From the NCBI GenBank assembly GCA_001784175.1, contig MFPR01000004.1:186001-250000 (forward strand): DNA of 64,000 bases, in the 5' to 3' direction. A program made the position numbers and the translations under genes. The notes beneath the pieces were generated by a model. It saw only the letters and a list, made by a program, of their open reading frames with translations. It was not told the origin of the DNA and ran no database searches. Every line of letters begins with the position of its first letter. Positions within the stretch are counted from its first letter, which is position 1. The stretch comes from Candidatus Lindowbacteria bacterium RIFCSPLOWO2_12_FULL_62_27 (GTDB lineage Bacteria > Lindowbacteria > 2-12-FULL-62-27). Shown here one piece after another: positions 28,113-33,702 of this stretch.

Positions 28113-28622
28113 CTAACAGGCCTTCCCGGGCGGGTCAACGCGGCCCTGCTCCGACTCCATGGCCTCGATCGTCTTCAGCGTCGCTTCCAGAATGGGCAGG
28201 GCCGCACGGTCCTTCGGACGGTTGGCCTTTTTCTTCGAATCGATGATGCTGGAAAGCGACGCCACCATCACGCTGATGTTGGATTCAACCTCGATGCGCC
28301 GGGACCGTGAACGGATTTGCTCGAGCGTTTTGCCGCCCATGGTAAACATGAAATCGATGTCCAAGTCCGGGCCGCTCAGCCGGATGATGTCGCTGGCCGG
28401 CAAAAACGGCTGCGAACAGGCGGCGCCGAGTTCTTTGGCCACCGCCTTTATTTTTTTGATATTGAGCGGAGTTTCCCGCACCAGGAAATCCACGTCCACG
28501 GTCGTCACCGGCGCCCCCTGCAGCGCCGCGCCCGCGTTGCCCACCAGGACGGCCTCCAGGCGATGTTTCTGAAACGCCCGGCAAATCCGGCCGAGAAGTC
28601 GCGCGTCCGGCGTGGAAGCCAC
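28113..28622 (-). CDS. Nucleotidyltransferase-fold protein paired with an HTH gene
   Basis: 169 residues from GTG 28622, which follows the HTH stop by 2 bp. VLVGNAGAALQG and DVDFLV (D43, D45) form the nucleotidyltransferase core, and SKKKANRPKDRAALPIL is the C-terminal helix typical of AbiEii/DUF6036-type proteins. Related proteins modify tRNA or act as toxins. The first of three such modules in 3 kb. Confidence 0.75.
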   Translation of the reverse strand: MASTPDARLLGRICRAFQKHRLEAVLVGNAGAALQGAPVTTVDVDFLVRETPLNIKKIKAVAKELGAACSQPFLPASDIIRLSGPDLDIDFMFTMGGKTLEQIRSRSRRIEVESNISVMVASLSSIIDSKKKANRPKDRAALPILEATLKTIEAMESEQGRVDPPGKAC

Positions 28623-28624
28623 GA

Positions 28625-28999
28625 TCAGAGGGAATATCCCAAGGACGGTGTCCGACGCAGCAGGAATCTTCTCTGCGACACCGGACGGTGGATATGGGTC
28701 AGAATCATATGAAGATCGTGGGGATCGACGTCCGCCAGCCGGCGGCGCAGGGCCGGATACTGCGCGTCCACCTCCGCCAGCCACCCCAGCGCCGGCGGGT
28801 ACTTCGGCGCCGCCACCTCCACGCGGAGCGCCTTGAGAAGCCGGTCGATTTTCCGAAGGCCCACCTGCGGCGACCGGCCCTTCTTCCGCAGAAACCTCGA
28901 CAGGTTCCCCTTGTCGATCCCGCACTCGCGCGCGACCGCCGACAAAGATTTCCCGGACACCAGAAAGGCCCGGGCCAGGACGTCCCGCAGATTTTCCAT
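28625..28999 (-). CDS. HTH (XRE-like) protein, probable partner of the nucleotidyltransferase
   Basis: 124 residues. MENLRDVLARAFLVSGKSLS leads into a helix-turn-helix (VARECGIDKGNLSRFLRKKG, about 23-42), then a helical tail. The gene is coupled to the nucleotidyltransferase gene downstream, an antitoxin-toxin-like order. A longer frame reaches upstream through the inverted-repeat unit, but that part is only translated repeat; the ATG at 28999 starts the folded region. Confidence 0.72.
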   Translation of the reverse strand: MENLRDVLARAFLVSGKSLSAVARECGIDKGNLSRFLRKKGRSPQVGLRKIDRLLKALRVEVAAPKYPPALGWLAEVDAQYPALRRRLADVDPHDLHMILTHIHRPVSQRRFLLRRTPSLGYSL

Positions 29000-29040
29000 G
29001 CTGTTGTGTATTGTACAACTTATACTGGAACCCGTCAAAT

Positions 29041-29219
29041 GGGAAGAAGACAGAAGACAGAAGACAGGAGACAGAAGAAAACCGACCCACGTGAACGTAC
29101 ACATGCACATGCCCGAGAAGACGGCTCCCGATGATGTGCGCCGACGCCATCCCGGCCTCCATCTGATTTTCCGGTTTTCTGTGTTTCTTCTGTCTCCTGT
29201 CTTCTGTCTTCTGTCTTCT
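29041..29219. mobile_element. Deleted derivative of the S23 inverted-repeat unit
   Basis: Left arm 29045-29080 and right arm 29184-29219 are perfect 36-bp reverse complements made of GACAGAAG words. Just before the right arm, at 29141-29167, the sequence still encodes the last residues of the S23-type protein (ADAIPASI and stop). The rest of the gene is gone. The centre (29086-29140) holds words ACGTGAACGTACAC unrelated to the gene. Confidence 0.75.
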
Positions 29220-29282
29220 CTCCACGGTCCACGGTCCATCGCTCTTGCGGGCGCCATCGCTCTCAGGGATAATAGTCGGGAC

Positions 29283-29802
29283 ATGTATTACGAGGCGCTC
29301 TTTCAGCGGCTGAATGGACACCGGGTAAAGTATCTGGTCTGCGGCGGCGTGGCCGTGAATCTCCACGGAGTCCCGCGATACACCAAGGACACCGACCTCC
29401 TGGCCGATTTGGGGCCGAAGAACCTCGGGCGACTCTGGGATGCGTTGATCTCCCTCGGATACAAACCGGTCCGGCCCGTCACGAGGGCGCAGTTTACGGC
29501 CAAGGACGCTGTCCGGTGGCTCAGGGAGGAAAAGAACGCGGGGGTGTTCAGTTTCGTCATTCCGGACCATCCGTTCTCGCTGGTGGATGTCCTGCTGGAG
29601 TCGCCGGTCCAGTTTCAGGATGCGAGGAAGAATTTCAAGAAAGCCTGGATTGGCGACCTGATGATTCCCTTCATTTCGATGCCGGATCTGATTAAAATGA
29701 AAAAAAAAAGCGGGGCGCAACCAGGATGTATCCGACATCCGGGCGCTCCGGAAGGCGGCGAAGTATGTCCAGAAACTCCAAAAAATCCGCCCGGCGCCCT
29801 GA
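29283..29802 (+). pseudogene. Nucleotidyltransferase (AbiEii/DUF6036-like), frameshifted in an A10 run
   Basis: The frame starts MYYEALFQRLNG and carries YLVCGGVAVNLHG and YTKDTDLLAD (D36, D38). After PDLIKMKKK the frame runs into an unrelated reading. Removing one A from the run of ten at 29700-29709 restores the natural end AGRNQDVSDIRALRKAAKYV and a stop at 29800-29802, 39 bp into the next gene. It is either a true frameshift, a slippery phase-variable tract, or a base-calling error. Confidence 0.7.
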
Positions 29803-29974
29803 CCGCCGGCGCGGCTTTTCCTACTCGGTCACGGACGCCCAGATCCGCGAGTGGCTCAGGTTCCCCGTCCGGGAGAAACTCCTCTGGCTGGAGGAGGCGA
29901 ACCGATTCAATGAGAAGGCCCTCCGCGGCGGAACGCTCCGGGTCTGGGAGGCGTTCCGGGCGGGGAGGATCTGA
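29765..29974 (+). CDS. Small partner protein of the nucleotidyltransferase
   Basis: 69 residues, starting inside the restored end of the nucleotidyltransferase gene. The basic N-terminus is followed by IREWLRFPVREKLLWLEEANRF, a helix commonly found in small proteins next to nucleotidyltransferases. It is probably the second gene of a toxin-antitoxin-like pair. It ends just before the left end of an inverted-repeat unit. Confidence 0.65.
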   Translation: MSRNSKKSARRPDRRRGFSYSVTDAQIREWLRFPVREKLLWLEEANRFNEKALRGGTLRVWEAFRAGRI

Positions 29975-29976
29975 CG

Positions 29977-30026
29977 CCTGGGAAGAAGACAGAATACAGA
30001 ATACAGGAGACAGAAGAAAACCAACC
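29977..30026. repeat. Solitary left arm of the S23 inverted-repeat unit
   Basis: CCTGGGAAGAAGACAG followed by CAGAATAC-type words and GAAAACCAACCCA, matching the left ends at 31253, 32426 and 29041. No right arm and no S23 coding remains follow before the next gene at 30083. Confidence 0.8.
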
Positions 30027-30082
30027 CATACGCGGATGATGGACTCCTTGATCGCCCAGCGCCGGCGTGGCAGAATTTCCAC

Positions 30083-30367
30083 ATGGACTCGCGCGATGAG
30101 GTTGTATTCTGGGATGAACCCATGACCCGGCGCCAACTCCGGGAAATTCTCGGATCGACGGCACACCCGCAATGGGCCTATTACGCCGGCAAAATCCTCC
30201 GGGAATTTCGCCCAGACCGCGTCTGGTCCTACCTCTCCCCGCAGGAGGTGGCCGATCGCTGGCCGGACCTGCGCCGATACCTCGGCCGCAGCCGGCCGTT
30301 GTGGTCGCTTCTTTTCGCCAAATGGATCGAGTTCGGCTATGTCCGATCTTCTGCTCCCATCGCATAA
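30083..30367 (+). CDS. Small protein preceding the AbiEii-type nucleotidyltransferase
   Basis: 94 residues, not recognised as a named family. It has MTRRQLREILGSTAHPQWAY at 14-33, perhaps a small DNA-binding region, then helices. It overlaps the AbiEii-like gene by 29 bp, the arrangement expected of an antitoxin (AbiEi role) with its toxin. The role is inferred from position. Confidence 0.65.
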   Translation: MDSRDEVVFWDEPMTRRQLREILGSTAHPQWAYYAGKILREFRPDRVWSYLSPQEVADRWPDLRRYLGRSRPLWSLLFAKWIEFGYVRSSAPIA

Positions 30368-30992
30368 ACGGTTCCTGGACGTTTTCTTTTCCAAAACCGG
30401 CGGGTTTTTTCTGACGGGCGGAACCGCTCTGAGCGTCTTCTATCTGCAGCACAGGCGTTCGGACGACTTGGACCTCTTCACGCTGAGCGGCGACCGGTTT
30501 TCGGAAGTCCGGGGCATTCTGCAGGCGGTCATTCACGAGACGGGCGGAACCTGGGAGGCGGACCGGACGGCGCCCCATTTCCACCGGGGAGTATGGCGGC
30601 CGGTCGGAGACCCCGCCGGCGTCAAAATTGATATGGTGTGGGAAACGGCGGTCCAGGCCGTGGAAAAGAAAAAGATGTTCGGCCCATACGCCGTCGACGG
30701 GCCGGAAGACATCTGCGCCAACAAATTCTGCACCCTTCTGTCCCGATCCGAACTCCGTGACGCCATTGACCTGTTCTTTCTCGACCGCTCCGGCCTCCGA
30801 ATCCTCGACCATTTTCCGGCCGCGCAGAAAAAGGACGCAGGCCTGACGCGGGAGATCCTCTGCCAGATCTGCTCCGACATCCGCCTGGACTCTTGGCCGC
30901 CCTACATGATCCAAAAACCCGACCTCCAAAACTTCAATCGCTTCTTCGCCGACCTCACCGACCTCCTGGCCCGCGAAACATTTCCGCGGTAG
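30339..30992 (+). CDS. AbiEii/AbiGii-family nucleotidyltransferase (toxin-like)
   Basis: 217 residues. GGFFLTGGTALSVFYL and RRSDDLDLFT (D43, D45) are the AbiEii nucleotidyltransferase signature. Family members charge or block tRNA ends and cause growth arrest in abortive phage defence. Translation is coupled to the small gene upstream. It is the third nucleotidyltransferase module between 28.1 and 31.0 kb; the three are not close copies of each other. Confidence 0.82.
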   Translation: MSDLLLPSHKRFLDVFFSKTGGFFLTGGTALSVFYLQHRRSDDLDLFTLSGDRFSEVRGILQAVIHETGGTWEADRTAPHFHRGVWRPVGDPAGVKIDMVWETAVQAVEKKKMFGPYAVDGPEDICANKFCTLLSRSELRDAIDLFFLDRSGLRILDHFPAAQKKDAGLTREILCQICSDIRLDSWPPYMIQKPDLQNFNRFFADLTDLLARETFPR

Positions 30993-31003
30993 CCCCGAAG
31001 CAG

Positions 31004-31342
31004 ATGGAGACGGAGAACTTGGCGGATGGATGCCGGCGCTGGAAACGGGGGTTTGAGGCTGCGGAGGCGGCGCTGCGGGCGGAGAAAATCGAATGGCTGA
31101 CCCGAATGTCCGCCGCCGAATCCCGCCGCGTCTATGACGGGCTCTGCGGACTCTATTACGCGCGCGGAGCGGCAGCCGCCAACCGCACGGAAGACCCCGC
31201 CAAATTGGCGCAGGTTAGGGTCAGACGCCGGTTGAATCTCATGGCCCTCTCGCTTGGGAAGAAGACAGAAGACAGAATACAGGAGACAGAAGAAAATCGA
31301 CCCACAAAAGGAGAAAAGCATGGAAAAGGCGAAAACATTTGA
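31004..31342 (+). CDS. Small helical protein with a repeat-derived C-terminus
   Basis: 112 residues from METENLADGCRRW. The first ~84 are helical and resemble no family I can name. From about residue 84 on (LGKKTEDRIQETEENR) the frame is translated from the left inverted repeat of the S23 unit and runs into the S23 start. The natural stop was probably lost when that unit inserted. AbiEii ends 11 bp upstream, so the gene may belong to that module. Confidence 0.55.
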   Translation: METENLADGCRRWKRGFEAAEAALRAEKIEWLTRMSAAESRRVYDGLCGLYYARGAAAANRTEDPAKLAQVRVRRRLNLMALSLGKKTEDRIQETEENRPTKGEKHGKGENI

Positions 31343-31736
31343 GGAGCTGACGGTCTGGCAGAAGGCGCATCGGGTGGTGCTCGGGATTTATCGCGCGACG
31401 GCCGGGTTTCCGAAACATGAAATCTACGGTCTGACGTCCCAATTCCGAAGGTCGGCCGTGTCCATCCCGGCCAATATCGCCGAAGGATTCAAAAAACGGG
31501 GCAAGCCGGACAAGGCGCGATTCATGAACACGGCCCAGGGATCCCTGGAGGAGACCCGCTACTATCTGATCCTTTCACGGGACCTGGGCTACATGAACTC
31601 GTCCGCATTGTTGGACGACGTGGACGAGGTCGGCCGGCTCCTCTCAGCCTACACCGACGCCATCCTGTCCTCTATTTGATTTTCCGGTTTTCTGTGTTTC
31701 TTCTGTCTCCTGTATTCTGTCTTCTGTCTTCTCGCA
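31253..31736 (+). mobile_element. Intact S23 unit: four-helix-bundle gene inside perfect inverted repeats
   Basis: Arms 31260-31295 and 31697-31732 are exact 36-bp reverse complements built from GACAGAAG and GAATACAG words. They enclose one complete gene (31320-31679) with its own ribosome site. Only about 17-24 bp separate arm and gene on each side. The left end extends as CTTGGGAAG. Derivatives lie at 29041-29219, 29977-30026 and 32426-33396. No transposase is encoded, so any movement would be in trans or by RNA. Confidence 0.72.
31320..31679 (+). CDS. S23/IVP-type four-helix-bundle protein
   Basis: 119 residues: FEELTVWQKAHRVVLGIYRA, then SQFRRSAVSIPANIAEGFKKR and SLEETRYYLILSRDLGY, the hallmark of the S23 family first seen in intervening sequences of 23S rRNA. 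Its biochemical role is unknown. AAAGGAG sits 7 nt before the ATG. The gene is the only cargo of an inverted-repeat unit. A 5' fragment nearly identical over 63 codons lies at 32495-32695. Confidence 0.9.
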   Translation: MEKAKTFEELTVWQKAHRVVLGIYRATAGFPKHEIYGLTSQFRRSAVSIPANIAEGFKKRGKPDKARFMNTAQGSLEETRYYLILSRDLGYMNSSALLDDVDEVGRLLSAYTDAILSSI

Positions 31737-31785
31737 GAAAGAGGCCGAACTTGATCTCCCCGGCCGGCAGTTGTATAAAGGACAT

Positions 31786-32046
31786 ATGAGAAAGAAACCG
31801 GAGCGGATCGAGACCATTCGGCGGCGGCATCGGGGCAGAAAGCTGTGGCTGCTCATCGCGGTGGATACACTGGACCCGGAAACGGGGCTGGGACTGACCG
31901 GGCGGCTTTTGGCCAAAGACCCCGACCCCCATGCGCTGACCCCGGTGGCCCTGAAAACCAAACACCGGCATCTGGCGGTCGAGTGTTCCGAGGACATGCC
32001 CAAAGACACCGTCTGCATCTTCCTTCATGTCAGTCCAGCGGCTTGA
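31786..32046 (+). CDS. Small unknown protein upstream of a retropepsin-like gene
   Basis: 86 residues (MRKKPERIETIRRRHRGRK...), a basic N-terminus then a probable beta sheet (KLWLLIAVDTLDPETGLG). I recognise no family. It overlaps the aspartyl-protease-like gene by 20 bp, so the two are likely co-translated partners. The right arm of the S23 unit ends 54 bp upstream. Confidence 0.6.
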   Translation: MRKKPERIETIRRRHRGRKLWLLIAVDTLDPETGLGLTGRLLAKDPDPHALTPVALKTKHRHLAVECSEDMPKDTVCIFLHVSPAA

Positions 32047-32425
32047 TCCAAAGCCGGACGTCATTGTCGTCAAGGCGACCGTGTACGGTGCGCGGGAGCG
32101 GGTCGAAACCCGCCTGATCCTTGACACCGGGGCCGCCACCACGTTGATCGATCCCGACATCCTGCTGGTGGCGGGGTATGATCCCGCAAAGGCTGTTCGT
32201 CGACAGGCCATGACCACGGCCAGCGGCCATGCCTATGCGCCTCTACTCGCGGTGCGTCGTCTTGTGGTCCTCGGGCATGCCGTCGGGACCATTGACGTGG
32301 TCGCCCATTCCCTGCCTCCGAACGTCCCCGTCCGGGGACTTTTGGGCATGAATTTCCTTCGGCATTTCAACCTCCACCTCGAATTCCCGGCGCGCCGGCT
32401 GCGGATGGAAGGGGGGAGAAGCTGA
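32027..32425 (+). CDS. Retropepsin-like aspartic protease
   Basis: 132 residues. LILDTGAATTLID (D33, T34, G35) is the retropepsin active-site loop, and the late GLLGMNFL matches the family's flanking motif. A single-domain protein of this size would work as a dimer. No signal peptide is seen, so it is probably cytosolic. Its stop codon lies one base before the left end of the next inverted-repeat unit. Confidence 0.8.
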   Translation: MSVQRLDPKPDVIVVKATVYGARERVETRLILDTGAATTLIDPDILLVAGYDPAKAVRRQAMTTASGHAYAPLLAVRRLVVLGHAVGTIDVVAHSLPPNVPVRGLLGMNFLRHFNLHLEFPARRLRMEGGRS

Positions 32426-32494
32426 GGCTTGGGAAGAAGACAGAAGACAGAATACAGGAGACAGAAGAAAATCGACCCACAAAAGGAGAAAAGC

Positions 32495-32695
32495 ATGGAA
32501 AAGGCGAAAACATTTGAGGAGTTGACGGTCTGGCAGAAGGCGCATCGGGTGGTGCTCGGGATTTATCGCGCGACGGCCGGGTTTCCGAAACATGAAATCT
32601 ACGGCCTGACGTCCCAATTCCGAAGGTCGGCCGTGTCCATCCCGGCCAACATCGCCGAAGGATTCAAAAAGCGAGGCAAGCCGGATCATGAATGA
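32495..32695 (+). pseudogene. Truncated S23-type gene
   Basis: 66 codons, the first 63 encoding the same protein as the intact gene at 31320 with only a few silent changes, then broken after RGKPD by an AT-rich hairpin. The near identity of the two blocks, including the upstream repeat, shows a recent duplication. Confidence 0.85.
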
Positions 32696-32773
32696 TTATT
32701 TGTCATTTCTTATTGGTTATTGGTCAGTTCCAAATAACAAATAGAAAACAACAAATGACCAATAACAAATAAT
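32692..32773. repeat. AT-rich word hairpin (ATTATTTGTCATT type)
   Basis: TTATTTGTCATTTCTTATTG on the left is matched by CAAATGACCAATAACAAATAA on the right. The words differ from the other hairpins, but the plan is the same. It marks the exact break point of the truncated S23 gene. 32774-32920 shows no gene. Confidence 0.8.
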
Positions 32774-32920
32774 CCTTGATGGGTCTCTTGTGCCTCTTGT
32801 GTAAAAAATGCGTAACTCGTGTTACCTGGTGTCTGGTGAAAAAGGGTTCGAGGATTCGAGGGGTCGAGGGTTCAAGTGAAATTCTCCCTCTGTGTGAGTA
32901 CAAATTAGAGAGCAGAACGG

Positions 32921-33019
32921 TTACTGCTGTTCTGTCTTTTTCGCCAAATACAGCGCAACTACACCGTAGAGCAGACCAAAAATCGAAAATACCAAAAGCG
33001 CGGTTTCTCGTGCGTCCAT
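32921..33019 (-). CDS. Tiny single-helix membrane protein (pair 1, second gene)
   Basis: 32 residues: MDARETALLVFSIFGLLYGV..., one membrane helix (about 8-26) and a charged tail KKTEQQ. It follows the 60-residue gene by 14 bp. The same two-gene plan recurs at 38056-38347, 40427-40593, 44760-44937 and 46541-46851, which is the main reason to believe that such a short frame is real. Function unknown. Confidence 0.6.
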   Translation of the reverse strand: MDARETALLVFSIFGLLYGVVALYLAKKTEQQ

Positions 33020-33033
33020 GTGTGAATCATCCC

Positions 33034-33216
33034 CTAACTTTTCTTTTTTGTCAACGCGACGGCCATCATAAGAAGCGCCACGCCCGTCAGCCACCCGATG
33101 AACTGAACGGGCCGGAGACTTTCGCGCGTTATCCAGTCCGCAAAACTGCCGATGATCGCCGCAAGGCCAAAACTGCGGACGTGGATTTTTATTTCCTCGA
33201 TGCGTTCCGGCGTCAT
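33034..33216 (-). CDS. Small two-helix membrane protein (pair 1, first gene)
   Basis: 60 residues: MTPERIEEIKIHVRSFGLAA..., two hydrophobic segments (about 13-27 and 38-54) and a KKKS tail. Size, topology and basic end match the first genes of the other pairs and resemble DUF6722-like small membrane proteins. Longer frames upstream are translated from the inverted repeat. It lies inside the composite S23 unit, opposite in strand to the S23 fragment. Confidence 0.6.
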   Translation of the reverse strand: MTPERIEEIKIHVRSFGLAAIIGSFADWITRESLRPVQFIGWLTGVALLMMAVALTKKKS

Positions 33217-33422
33217 ATCAGCGCCGCCGCCGCGGCCGGAATGTCCGATTGGAACGATGCCGTGTCCATGCTCTGCATTATCGGCATCAGCGTGATTCCT
33301 CGTGAGGGCCGACGCCATCCCGGCCTCTATTTGATTTTCCGGTTTTCTATGTTTCTTCTGTCTCCTGTATTCTGTCTCCTGTCTTCTTCCCAAGCCCCCA
33401 AAAAAATATTTTGAAAAAATAC

Positions 33423-33450
33423 TTGACTTGCACGCTTTTTTTGGTACCTT
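33423..33450 (+). promoter_or_regulatory. Putative sigma70 promoter of the secreted-protein gene
   Basis: TTGACT at 33423-33428 and TACCTT at 33445-33450, 16 bp apart, in the AT-rich sequence just after the composite unit. About 240 bp of leader follows before the start codon. Confidence 0.45.
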
Positions 33451-33459
33451 TGCACAATT

Positions 33460-33702
33460 ACCCCTTCGTGTTCACGCACCTTTCGAGCCGAAGGGATAAG
33501 GCCTTACCCCGCTTGGCGGGGGGGGCGAAAAACGGCTAACATACCTGCCCATAACTGTTATGGCAGGTTTCAGAGCGGGCGCCTCAAGCGTTCCGGTCTG
33601 ATAGGCTTTAGTGAATATAGAGCAATACCCAAGAATGCTCCATTGTTTGACAGGCAACGAGGATTCGCAACAAGGAGCAGAACTTCAAAGGGGGGTTACA
33701 TC
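33460..33702 (+). promoter_or_regulatory. Long structured 5' leader of the secreted-protein gene
   Basis: There is no gene in this stretch. Hairpins are visible: CCCCGCTTGGCGGGG near 33510-33525, and ACCTGCCCATAA/TTATGGCAGGT near 33550-33570 with one bulge. The leader ends in AAGGGGGG before the TTG start. I could not match it to a known riboswitch class. Confidence 0.4.

Larger units (their letters stand above)
32426..33396. mobile_element. Composite S23 unit with truncated S23 gene and inserted tiny membrane-protein genes
   Basis: Left end 32426-32470 and right end 33352-33396 are 45-bp inverted repeats with one mismatch, both starting GGCTTGGGAAG. Inside the left end the S23 gene is present for 63 codons; inside the right end its last codons (ADAIPASI, stop) remain at 33306-33331. 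Between them lie a word hairpin (32692-32773) and two small genes on the minus strand. This looks like one unit whose S23 interior was replaced or interrupted. Confidence 0.65.

Noticed and set aside
28113-29738. 541-codon minus-strand frame
   Set aside because: Its 3' third is the real nucleotidyltransferase; the rest runs across the HTH gene in the wrong frame and through repeats. The GTG at 28622, coupled to the HTH stop, is the better start.
33643-33702. Upstream ATG for the secreted-protein gene
   Set aside because: It would add 20 basic residues before the signal peptide; TTG 33703 has a strong ribosome site and gives a normal signal sequence.
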